From Marinagarivorans cellulosilyticus (GTDB lineage Bacteria; Pseudomonadota; Gammaproteobacteria; Pseudomonadales; Cellvibrionaceae): DNA of 64,000 nt. Location of the stretch: the NCBI RefSeq assembly GCF_021655555.1, contig NZ_AP023086.1:434001-498000 (forward strand), given 5' to 3'. Positions 48,941 to 57,623 of this stretch are shown here, one piece after another; within the stretch, counting starts at the first letter, position 1; the number at the start of each line of letters is the position of its first letter. The notes under the pieces were generated by a model, which was not told the DNA's origin, ran no database searches, and saw only the letters and a list, made by a program, of their open reading frames with translations. The position numbers and the translations under genes were made by a program.

Positions 48941-51040
48941 ATGAGCAAAACTGCTGATCGTTACGAGCTAGAACTCGGTAAGCCTTACCCGTTGGGCGCT
49001 ACAGCTGCGAGTGACGGAGTGAATTTTGCGATTTTTTCTGCGCAAGCAAAAAAAGTTGAGCTTTGTTTGTTCTCGGTTGATGGTAAAGAAGAGCTTCAAC
49101 GCATTGAGCTGCTAGATTGCACAGATCATGTTTGGCATACATTTTTGCGAGGTGCGCGGGCGGGCCTTGTGTATGCCTACCGTATTGATGGCGATTACAA
49201 ACCCAAAGAAGGTTTACGTTTTAATGCCAATAAATTACTGGTAGATCCTTATGCAAAATCTCTAGTAGGAGAATTTGTTTGGTCTGACGCTCATTATTCC
49301 TACATCCCCGGTGATGCTGACGCAGATCTTAGCTTTTCTAAATTAGACAACGCCGCTTTTATGCCCAAAGCGGTAGTGGTAGCGCCCTCTGCGCCGCCGA
49401 CACCTTTAGCTGAGCCCATTGCTTGGGAAGACACCATTATTTATGAGACCCATGTAAAAGGGTTTACCCACTTGCAGCGCCGCTTACCGCCTGCGCTGCG
49501 TGGTAAATATTTAGGCTTTGGTCACCCAGATGTTATTAGTTATTTAAAAGACCTTGGCATTACTAGCGTCGAGTTTTTACCCGTCCATGGTTTTATTCAC
49601 GACCAGTTTGTAGAAGATAAAGGGCTTAAAAATTACTGGGGCTACAACAGCCTGAATTTTTTTCTTCCTCATGGCGAGTATGCCAATGACGACGCCGTGG
49701 CCGAATTTAAACAAATGGTTTCGGCCTTGCACGAAGCAGGGATAGAAGTATTACTGGATGTAGTCTACAACCATACCGGTGAAGGTAACCAGCTAGGGCC
49801 AACCTACTCTTTCAGGGGGGTAGATAACGCGAGTTATTATGGTTTAGAAGCAGATCGACGTTTTTATATTAATGATACCGGCTGCGGCAATACGGTTAAT
49901 ATTAACAACCCTCGCGTGTTGCAGCTGGTAATGGATAGCTTGCGCTATTGGGTTACCGAAATGGGCGTGGATGGTTTTCGCTTTGACTTAGCCAGCGTGT
50001 TGGGTCGCGAACCCCATGGTTTTGATCCTCATTCAGGTTTTTTTGATGCAGTTCGACAAGACCCGACCTTAGCTGGTGTAAAACTGATTGCCGAACCTTG
50101 GGATATTGGCCCTGGAGGTTATCAGTTGGGTAATTACCCTGCAGGCTGGGGCGAGTGGAATGATAAATACCGCGATGTTGTCCGCCGCTTTTGGCGTGGT
50201 GATAGCGGCATGCTCCCCGATTTCGCTAAGCGCATTCACGGCTCTAGCGACCTATTTGAGGCCGGCGGGCGCAGGCCATCTGCCAGTGTGAACTTTGTGG
50301 CTAGTCACGATGGTTTTACCACGGCTGACCTTGTGAGTTATAACCAGCGTCATAATCTTGCCAACAAAGAAGATAATAATGACGGCCATAAAGGCAACTT
50401 TAGCCACAACCACGGTGTAGAAGGGCCTACGGCCGATGCTGCGATTGTTGAAATTCGAAACCGACAAAAGCGCAATTTATTGGCGACATCACTGCTTAGC
50501 CAAGGTACGCCTATGTTGCTTGGTGGTGATGAATTAGGCCGCAGCCAAAAAGGTAACAACAATGCATATTGCCAAGATAGCGAAATAAGTTGGTTTAATT
50601 GGGCGGAGCTAACGCTTGATGATTGGACATTAAAAAACTTTGTGAGACAGGTTATTAAGCTGAGGCAGAGCGTATCGCTATTACGTAACCCTCGTTATAT
50701 TCATAACCCTGGTGAAGATGAAGCGCAAAACCTTAATATTGTTTGGTTAAACCGTGATGGTGAGCCAATGCAAGAGTGTGATTGGCACGAGCAAGATAAT
50801 CACAGCTTGGGTTGGATGCTGGAATCAACCGAGCCTGTGCACGAGTGTGTACTTACGCTATTTAACGCCGATAGCCGCAAGCAGTCATTTGGTTTGCCCA
50901 AAGGTTGGGAATGGGAATTAAAGCTTGATACCTCAAAGCCAAATGGCCAGCCACACACCTTAATGGCGAGTGTTGATAGTGTCACGTTAGAAGATAAAAG
51001 CTTAATGGTTTTTATTGGTGTTGATAATTCTCTTGTGTAA
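48941..51040 (+). CDS. glgX: Glycogen debranching enzyme
   Basis: The 699-residue GH13 debranching enzyme hydrolyses alpha-1,6 branch points of limit dextrin left by the phosphorylase. Residues Asp349 (DGFRFDLASVLG), Glu385 (LIAEPWDIG) and Asp457 (VASHDGFTT) form the catalytic triad. ATG 48941 follows TAAGGGG; an earlier frame start overlaps glgB and is less likely. In E. coli GlgX prefers branches shortened by GlgP, which is broken in this window. Confidence 0.95.
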   Translation: MSKTADRYELELGKPYPLGATAASDGVNFAIFSAQAKKVELCLFSVDGKEELQRIELLDCTDHVWHTFLRGARAGLVYAYRIDGDYKPKEGLRFNANKLLVDPYAKSLVGEFVWSDAHYSYIPGDADADLSFSKLDNAAFMPKAVVVAPSAPPTPLAEPIAWEDTIIYETHVKGFTHLQRRLPPALRGKYLGFGHPDVISYLKDLGITSVEFLPVHGFIHDQFVEDKGLKNYWGYNSLNFFLPHGEYANDDAVAEFKQMVSALHEAGIEVLLDVVYNHTGEGNQLGPTYSFRGVDNASYYGLEADRRFYINDTGCGNTVNINNPRVLQLVMDSLRYWVTEMGVDGFRFDLASVLGREPHGFDPHSGFFDAVRQDPTLAGVKLIAEPWDIGPGGYQLGNYPAGWGEWNDKYRDVVRRFWRGDSGMLPDFAKRIHGSSDLFEAGGRRPSASVNFVASHDGFTTADLVSYNQRHNLANKEDNNDGHKGNFSHNHGVEGPTADAAIVEIRNRQKRNLLATSLLSQGTPMLLGGDELGRSQKGNNNAYCQDSEISWFNWAELTLDDWTLKNFVRQVIKLRQSVSLLRNPRYIHNPGEDEAQNLNIVWLNRDGEPMQECDWHEQDNHSLGWMLESTEPVHECVLTLFNADSRKQSFGLPKGWEWELKLDTSKPNGQPHTLMASVDSVTLEDKSLMVFIGVDNSLV

Positions 51041-51125
51041 TTAATAAGTAAATAACTGATGTAACTAATAAGTAGCATGCAGTGGTTCGGCATGTTTTTT
51101 CCTCTTTAATTGTTAAGGGCAAAAA

Positions 51126-51890
51126 ATGAAAAAGGATGACGACAATCCAACTCTCGGTAACAGCGGTATGCACTTGGCGGATGATTTACAGCGGCATTAC
51201 AACTTTACACTGGGGCGGGTTGATAGCCATGTGCAGCCGCAATATCTCCTCAAGGCCTTATCTTTTGCCGTAAGAGATCGCCTAATGGAGCGTTGGCGTC
51301 TATCACGCGAGGCTGAAACAAATAAAAAAACCAAACGGGTTTATTATTTGTCTCTCGAATTCCTATTGGGTAGAAGTTTATCTAACGCGGTTAAAAATTT
51401 AGGGCTCGAAGACAGTACAGAAAAAGCCTTGCATAACTATGGATGCACGTTAGAAGAACTGGAAACCTCTGAAATTGACGCCGGCTTGGGCAATGGTGGC
51501 TTGGGTCGTTTGGCTGCATGCTTTTTAGATAGCTGTGCGACTTTAGATTATCCGGTGATGGGCTATGGCATTCGTTATGAATATGGCATGTTTCAACAGC
51601 GCATAGAGCAAGGTCGCCAGGTTGAGTGCCCCGACCACTGGCTGCGTGACGGCAACCCTTGGGAGCTTGAACGCCCAGATCATCGCCGACGTATTAAGTT
51701 TTATGGCCGCACCGATCACTACACTAATGATGTTGGTAAACAATGTGCTCGTTGGGTTGATACCAGCGATGTTTATGCTTTGGCGTACGATATGCCAATT
51801 CCTGGTTATGATACTCAAACCGTGAATACCCTGCGCCTGTGGAAAGCTACCGCGACGGACGAGTTTAATCTCGGCTCTTCTCCGCTTTAG
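51126..51890 (+). pseudogene. glgP: Glycogen phosphorylase, 5' part (interrupted by an IS)
   Basis: The first 249 codons of glgP (to Leu in DEFNL) are intact, with family blocks YYLSLEFLLGRSL and GLGNGGLGRLAACFLDS. The frame then enters the ISL3 element, adds GSSPL and stops at 51888-51890. E. coli GlgP has about 815 residues. Joining this part to 53237-54937 after removing the element and one duplicated octamer gives exactly 815 codons. The product alone lacks the PLP domain and cannot be an active phosphorylase. No point mutation or frameshift is visible, so the insertion looks recent. Confidence 0.93.
51865..51872 (+). repeat. Target-site duplication, left copy (TTAATCTC)
   Basis: The octamer TTAATCTC directly precedes the left end of the element and is repeated at 53229-53236. 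Eight-base duplications are typical of the ISL3 family. Confidence 0.95.
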
Positions 51891-51892
51891 TG
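51873..51892 (+). repeat. Left terminal inverted repeat of the IS
   Basis: GGCTCTTCTCCGCTTTAGTG is the exact reverse complement of 53209-53228. Sequence identity stops after 20 bp. Confidence 0.95.
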
Positions 51893-51899
51893 AGGTGAT

Positions 51900-53132
51900 C
51901 TAGTGGCTTCCATAGAACATGGATTGCTCGTCAGGCATCGATGATTGCCTTATTTTTAGCTTGAAGTACTCGGTATCCTTGATGCCTCTTGCTCGCTTGC
52001 GAATCATGCCAATGCTGACATTGCCGGCTTCAATTCTGGCGCTAGTCAGCCCGTGTTTTCCGTAGTTACAAATGCCTACGCTATGCTTCCTTAGTGACTT
52101 TGCAAATTTCTTGAGATAGAGCATATTCGTCTGTTCCGCGATGTCGCACCACTGCTCCAATGCATTCATCATGGCGTCATAATTCCCTGCATTCCACAAA
52201 GCTTGGAGCTGCTCTTTGAGTATATAAAGTGTATTGATATTGGAATTATTTTCGAGCAATGTCTGGAGTTTATTGGCTTGTTTATCATTTAACTTGTCGG
52301 CATTTTTTAACAACAGGTAGTGGGTACCTTTAAGCTGCTCTTTGCCTGCGCGATCCGCCTTTCTGAACTCGATCCTACGCTGATTGCTCATGGCTTTACT
52401 GTAGTTTTGCATCACATGAAACCGATCGAAAACAATGTCAGCATTAGGCAAGCATTCGCGTACCGATTTTTGATAGGCTGGCCCCATATCCATGGCTACC
52501 GCCTCTATGTTTTCAGCGGTTTGTGCTGGTAAGCGCTTTAGAAACGCTGTCAACACCTCGGCTTTACGGCCTGTCTCAACGCCAATTAAATGACCGGATT
52601 CCATGTCATAAATCACCGTCATATAATCATGGCCTTTGGCTCTAGCGACTTCATCGACCCCAAGATATTTTAAGTCAATTAATTTTTCAGGATTAAGTGC
52701 AGGCAACGTTTTCTCTAGGTGAAATTTATCCATATTTTTCACCGTTTCCCATCGTAGCTTTAGGTGCCGACTGACCGTGCTGATACTCATATGGCGACAC
52801 AATCCGCTCACCAACTGGCAAAATCTTTGAGTATAGCGATTGCCTGTATCGACAAATTCGCAAGCCTCCATTAGACGCCTACCGCAAGTCGTCACAACTT
52901 GAGCGAGCTCAACTTCCAAATAGCACTCGAAGCCACACAAAGGGACATCACGGATCGTTCTGCGCAAGTATCGGTTGATGTTGGCCGCCTCATTACTTGA
53001 CGGGTCAATCGCTCTATAACGACGGTCTCGCTTGCAGTGTATAGTCAATCTTTGCAGGGCCAAGTCATGCTGAACTTGTTTGACACGCTGACCAGGAAGG
53101 CTCAAAATTTTGCTGGAGATGTTAAGGCTCAT
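51900..53132 (-). CDS. ISL3-family transposase
   Basis: The minus-strand gene encodes a transposase of 410 residues from ATG 53132, or 424 from an in-frame TTG at 53174. The DDE residues, in the shorter numbering, are Asp160 (YLGVDEVARAKGHDY), Asp215 (AVAMDMGPAYQ) and Glu368 (SARIEAGNVSIGMIRKRARG). An N-terminal Cys/Arg-rich region and a helix-turn-helix-like part (MSISTVSRHLKLRWETVKNMD) should bind the ends. No stop or frameshift interrupts it, so the element may be active. It moves by cut-and-paste in the family. Confidence 0.94.
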   Translation of the reverse strand: MSLNISSKILSLPGQRVKQVQHDLALQRLTIHCKRDRRYRAIDPSSNEAANINRYLRRTIRDVPLCGFECYLEVELAQVVTTCGRRLMEACEFVDTGNRYTQRFCQLVSGLCRHMSISTVSRHLKLRWETVKNMDKFHLEKTLPALNPEKLIDLKYLGVDEVARAKGHDYMTVIYDMESGHLIGVETGRKAEVLTAFLKRLPAQTAENIEAVAMDMGPAYQKSVRECLPNADIVFDRFHVMQNYSKAMSNQRRIEFRKADRAGKEQLKGTHYLLLKNADKLNDKQANKLQTLLENNSNINTLYILKEQLQALWNAGNYDAMMNALEQWCDIAEQTNMLYLKKFAKSLRKHSVGICNYGKHGLTSARIEAGNVSIGMIRKRARGIKDTEYFKLKIRQSSMPDEQSMFYGSH

Positions 53133-53208
53133 ATATTCGTTTAAGTGTAGTGGCGTGAGAACCTTACATTTCAACGGATATGGCGGGTCTTAGCATCTCT
53201 TTTCATCG

Positions 53209-53228
53209 CACTAAAGCGGAGAAGAGCC
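53209..53228 (-). repeat. Right terminal inverted repeat of the IS
   Basis: This is the exact reverse complement of the left repeat at 51873-51892. The element ends at GAGCC, and the duplicated octamer follows. Confidence 0.95.
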
Positions 53229-53236
53229 TTAATCTC
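53229..53236 (+). repeat. Target-site duplication, right copy (TTAATCTC)
   Basis: This is the second copy of the octamer at 51865-51872. One copy belongs to the original glgP codons for F-N-L. Confidence 0.95.
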
Positions 53237-54986
53237 AACGAATTTAACGCTGGAGATTACGCAGAAGCTGTTGCCGCTAAAAATTTAGCGGAACAAATTA
53301 CCATGGTGCTGTACCCCAACGACGCAAGTGAGAACGGTAAGGAGCTTCGGTTGCGCCAGCAGTACTTTTTAGCCTCGGCCAGCTTGCAGGATGTTATTGA
53401 GCAATATCTCGAGCATATTGATACTGACTTTTCGTCTTTTGCGGAAAAAAACTGCTTCCAGTTAAACGACACCCACCCGACATTGGCCATTGCCGAGTTA
53501 ATGCGGTTATTGCTTGATGAACATAAATTGCCTTGGGATGATGCTTGGCGGATTACCCAAAAAACCATGGCGTATACTAACCATACCCTTTTACCAGAGG
53601 CGCTTGAGCGCTGGCCGTTGCGTTTGTTTGGCGAGTTACTTCCTCGCTTGCTTGATATTATTTATGAAATTAACGCGCGCTTTTTAGCATTAATTTCTCA
53701 GCGTTGGCCTGGCGATACCGAGCGCCAGCGACGGATGTCATTAATTGAAGAAGGGCCGGAGCCGATGGTACGTATGGCGTACCTCGGTATTGTGGGGAGC
53801 TTTAGTGTGAATGGCGTTGCGGCATTGCATTCGCGCTTACTGGTTGAGGATTTATTCAAAGACTTTTACGAGCTGTGGCCAGAAAAGTTCAATAACAAAA
53901 CCAACGGTGTAACGCCTAGGCGTTGGCTGTCCCATTGCAATCCAACCTTGGCGCAGCATATTACGCAGGCTATTGGATCTGGATGGAAAAAAGACCTTGG
54001 TGAGCTAGCACGACTTAAAGAGTATGCGGGTGATAAGGCCTTTGCCGATGAGTGGCACCAAATTAAATACGACAACAAAGTCCGTTTAGCTCAGTTGGTG
54101 GAAGATTCAACCCAAACTATCTTCAATCCCGACAGCCTTTTTGATGTGCAAGTAAAACGTATACACGAATACAAGCGGCAACTGCTCAATATCATGCATG
54201 TGATTCATTTATACGACCGTATATCTCGAGGTGATGTTGATGGCTTGGAACCGCGCCGCGTACTTATTGGCGGCAAGGCCGCGCCGGGTTATTTTTTGGC
54301 TAAGCGCATTATTAAATTGATTAATAATGTGGCGGCTGTAGTGAATTCAGATCCAGCGGTATCGCATTTGCTACAAGTGGTGTTTTTACCGAACTATTGC
54401 GTTTCTGCAATGGAAATTATTACCCCAGGAACCGATTTATCTGAGCAAATATCTACCGCTGGCAAAGAGGCCTCGGGTACCGGTAATATGAAGTTCATGA
54501 TGAATGGCGCTTTGACTATCGGCACTTATGATGGCGCTAATATTGAAATATTAGAAGCCGTAGGCGCCGATAACTTCTTCCTATTTGGCTTAAAGGTCGA
54601 GGATATTCCTGCGCACCGTTTTCGGTATAGCCCAAATAATATTATTGAAGCCGATGCCGATTTATCACGCGTTATGCAGTTGCTCGAGTGCGGGCACTTT
54701 AGTTTGTTTGAGCCCAGTTTATTTGACCCTATAGTGCAAACCATCCGGAATCCCAATGACCCTTGGATGGTAGCTGCTGACTTCCGTAGTTACGTTGATG
54801 AACAACAGCGGGCTATTAGTTGTTATCAAGATAAAGCCAGTTGGGTTCGAAAAAGTATTTTAAATACTGCGGCAAGTGGCCGGTTCTCGAGTGACCGCAC
54901 CATTGCCGAATACGCGAAAGATATTTGGACGTTGTAACGCAGCGGATGATATAAGATTTTTTGAAACGTTTTAATTTGGAGTGAGT

Positions 54987-56261
54987 ATGGAACATCCTAA
55001 CCCGCGCTATGTGAGTCGTTTAACGAAAGACACGCTCGCGCTTGTGTTGGCCGGCGGCCGTGGTAGCCGTTTGTATGAATTAACCGATTGGCGTGCCAAA
55101 CCTGCCCTGTATTTTGGTGGCAAGTTCCGTATCATCGATTTTCCCTTGTCTAACTGTGTAAATTCCGGCATTCGGAAAATCGGTGTATTAACGCAATATA
55201 AAGCGCACTCGCTCATCCGTCATATTCAGGTTGGGTGGAGCCACTTTAAGCGTGAGCTTGGTGAGTATGTGGATGTTTTACCGGCTTCCCAGCGCAACTC
55301 GCCCAACTGGTACCAAGGTACTGCTGATGCACTTTATCAAAATACCGATATTATCCGCGCGTCGGGTTGTAAGTATGTGATGGTATTATCTGGTGACCAT
55401 GTTTACCAAATGGATTATGGCAACATGCTGGCTTACCACGTTGAAAACGAAGCAAAATTAACAGTTTCTTGTATTGAATTCCCCATCGAAGAAGCCGCTG
55501 GTGCATTTGGGGTCATGTCTGTTGATAAGAGCGACCGAGTTTTAGGTTTTGAAGAAAAGCCTGAAAAACCGACGCCTATCCCCGGTGACGAAACCCAATG
55601 CTTGGCCTCAATGGGCAACTACATCTTTGACACAGAATTTTTGCTGGACATCCTAGAAAAAGATTCCACCCAAGAAAACTCAGAGCACGATTTTGGCAAG
55701 GATATTATTCCTTCTATTATCGATAGCGCCGACGTATTTGCTTACCGCTTTAGGGACGAGGATGGCAACCGCGCCTATTGGCGCGACGTAGGTACGCTAG
55801 ATGCGTTTTGGGCGGCCAATATGGAGTTAATATCACCAACCCCTTCACTAAACCTTTACGATCATCAGTGGCCAATATGGACCTATCAAACGCAATTGCC
55901 ACCGGCTAAATTTGTTTTTGATGATGAAGATCGCCGTGGTTACGCTGTCGATTCCATGGTCAGTGGTGGTTGTATTATTTCTGGTGGTAAATTAAGAAAG
56001 TCTTTATTGTTTTCTGATGTGCGCGTGCACTCATATGCCGAAATCGAGGAGTCTGTGATTCTTCCTGAGGTAGAAATTCATCGCAGCGCTAAAATCAAAA
56101 AGGCTATTATTGATCGCCAATGTGTGATTCCAGAGGGCATGGAAATTGGCTACGATCACGAAAAGGACCGCGCAAACGGTTTTAGAGTTACCTCTAAAGG
56201 CGTTGTGTTGGTGACGCCCGAAATGCTTGGGCAACGCGGTGGTGCTAAACCGCAAGTTTAA
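54987..56261 (+). CDS. glgC: Glucose-1-phosphate adenylyltransferase
   Basis: The 424-residue enzyme makes ADP-glucose from ATP and glucose-1-phosphate, the committed step of glycogen synthesis. The nucleotide loop LALVLAGGRGSRLYELTDWRAKPAL, the GTADALYQN block and FEEKPEKP are conserved, and a C-terminal left-handed helix follows. ATG 54987 is six bases after TTTGGAG, so an in-frame GTG at 54981 inside that spacer is unlikely. In the family it is allosterically controlled by fructose-1,6-bisphosphate and AMP. It lies right after the interrupted glgP. Confidence 0.96.
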   Translation: MEHPNPRYVSRLTKDTLALVLAGGRGSRLYELTDWRAKPALYFGGKFRIIDFPLSNCVNSGIRKIGVLTQYKAHSLIRHIQVGWSHFKRELGEYVDVLPASQRNSPNWYQGTADALYQNTDIIRASGCKYVMVLSGDHVYQMDYGNMLAYHVENEAKLTVSCIEFPIEEAAGAFGVMSVDKSDRVLGFEEKPEKPTPIPGDETQCLASMGNYIFDTEFLLDILEKDSTQENSEHDFGKDIIPSIIDSADVFAYRFRDEDGNRAYWRDVGTLDAFWAANMELISPTPSLNLYDHQWPIWTYQTQLPPAKFVFDDEDRRGYAVDSMVSGGCIISGGKLRKSLLFSDVRVHSYAEIEESVILPEVEIHRSAKIKKAIIDRQCVIPEGMEIGYDHEKDRANGFRVTSKGVVLVTPEMLGQRGGAKPQV

Positions 56262-56275
56262 AGCTGTTGGATAAA

Positions 56276-56311
56276 GCATAAAAAAGCCCGCAAGTGCGGG
56301 CTTTTTTATGC
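56276..56311. terminator. Bidirectional terminator between glgC and purC
   Basis: A perfect 16-bp inverted repeat surrounds the loop AAGT, with six A on one side and six T on the other. It serves glgC on + and purC on -, which converge here. Confidence 0.93.
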
Positions 56312-56341
56312 TTTGAATTCAAGCTTAAAGTGCTCAGCTAA

Positions 56342-57445
56342 TTATTTTATTAATTGATAGCGGCTGCTGAGCTGTTCAATAATTTCGGCTTTAGGGTTTT
56401 CTGGTAAATTAGTTTTTCGGCCTGTAATTTTTTGAGCAATATCTAAGTAAGTATTGGAAACATCCATTATCGCTTGCTGTGGCAATAGATTATTTTGGGC
56501 CAATAGCTGCCGTTCTGGCATGCGATCTTTATTTAATAAAATATCGGGGTCATCAAACTTGTTTAGCAAAAACTGCCTAAATGCTTCTTTACTTTGCTCT
56601 TCAATTTTACCTTCTCGGTAACTGCTGCCCGTCCATATACGTGAAGAATCGGGCGTGCCGACTTCATCCATATAAATCAATTCGTCTTCGCCTTGTGCGT
56701 TTTTCACGTAGCCAAACTCAAATTTTGTATCCACAAATATTTGATCAAGAGCCGCCATTTTTTGGCTAATGACGTTAAAGCCTTCTTTAAGTAGAGTTTC
56801 GTAACGGGGAATGTCGGCCAGTGTTTTAAAGTTAAAGGCGGCATAGTTATCGACAATGTTCTGCCGAGTGATATTGACATCATCCGCTTCAGGAACCCCA
56901 GCAATACCTTTAAGAATGCCTTTAGTTGATGGCGTTATGAGTAGCTCGGGTAGTTTTTGATCTTTACTTAAACCTTCGGGTAGGGTTATGCCGCAAAAGT
57001 TGCGCTCGCCTTTTGCGTAGGCTCGCCACATGCTGCCGGTGATGTATTGCCGGCAAATGGCTTCAATCATCACCGGTTTTGCCTGCTGCACAATCCAAAC
57101 AAACGGGTGAGGGATATCTACAATGTGGCTATTGGCCAAGCCTTGTTGTTTGAATTCACTAAACCAGTAGTTGGCGATGCTGTTTAACGCCGCGCCCTTG
57201 CCTGGTACTCCCGCTAGGCCACCTTCTCCTTGCCAAATGCAGTCGAATGCGGAAATACGATCGCTAATGACCATTATCGCCAGCGGCGTCTCAGCGGGTA
57301 TTGCGTAACCTTGCTGCTCGATTAAGCGCCGGCTATCGCTACTGTTGAGCCAATATACCGAGCGTACTTTGCCGCTATGCACCGGGCGAGAGGTTTTAAT
57401 GGGGAGATCGTTATTAACGGCTAATACTTGAGAGGCAACAGACAT
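56342..57445 (-). CDS. purC: SAICAR synthetase, purine synthesis
   Basis: The 367-residue protein is a phosphoribosylaminoimidazole-succinocarboxamide synthase of the longer class; E. coli PurC has about 237 residues. Recognisable parts are the N-terminal VHSGKVRSVYWL, VISDRISAFDCIW, EAICRQYITGSMW, and DTKFEFGYV with the following MDEVGTPDSSRIW. It joins aspartate to CAIR in purine synthesis. ATG 57445 (MSVASQVLAV) was chosen over an in-frame start 72 bases earlier, which adds a segment without family features. It is an unrelated gene inside the glycogen cluster and reads against it. Confidence 0.93.
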   Translation of the reverse strand: MSVASQVLAVNNDLPIKTSRPVHSGKVRSVYWLNSSDSRRLIEQQGYAIPAETPLAIMVISDRISAFDCIWQGEGGLAGVPGKGAALNSIANYWFSEFKQQGLANSHIVDIPHPFVWIVQQAKPVMIEAICRQYITGSMWRAYAKGERNFCGITLPEGLSKDQKLPELLITPSTKGILKGIAGVPEADDVNITRQNIVDNYAAFNFKTLADIPRYETLLKEGFNVISQKMAALDQIFVDTKFEFGYVKNAQGEDELIYMDEVGTPDSSRIWTGSSYREGKIEEQSKEAFRQFLLNKFDDPDILLNKDRMPERQLLAQNNLLPQQAIMDVSNTYLDIAQKITGRKTNLPENPKAEIIEQLSSRYQLIK

Positions 57446-57623
57446 AGTAAACCCAGCTACAAAGGTAGGAATCAATCGGGTGGAATTTAGGCGCGATGAT
57501 ACCAGTTGCCTCGGCAATCAACAATTTGCCTGAAGCCTTTGTGGTTCAAGCGCGGTAGCAATTTATGCTATGGTTCTGGCCTGTTTTTAAAGCATGAATG
57601 ACTCTTTGGGAGAGTATGGATCT

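Larger units (their letters stand above)
51873..53228. mobile_element. ISL3-family insertion sequence, complete, 1356 bp
   Basis: The element is bounded by perfect inverted repeats of 20 bp and flanked by an 8-bp duplication. It carries one intact transposase gene on the minus strand. The transposase family, the GG start of the terminal repeat and the eight-base duplication all agree with ISL3. It lies inside glgP, in opposite orientation to the gene. Nothing else is carried as cargo. Confidence 0.96.
53180..54937 (+). pseudogene. glgP: Glycogen phosphorylase, 3' part (interrupted by an IS)
   Basis: From 53237 the remaining 566 codons of glgP are intact. They include LNDTHPTLAIAELMRLL, TNGVTPRRWLSHCNP and the PLP lysine (Lys668 in restored numbering) in GTGNMKFMMNGA. 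An ATG at 53180 inside the element is in frame and would add 19 residues before Asn250, but it has only a weak Shine-Dalgarno and no obvious promoter. The fragment lacks about 30 percent of the N-terminal domain, so a functional enzyme is doubtful unless both parts associate. The next gene, glgC, is intact. Confidence 0.93.

Noticed and set aside
51900..53132. Transposase considered as a decayed remnant
   Set aside because: The frame is uninterrupted, the DDE residues are present and both ends match perfectly, so the element appears complete.
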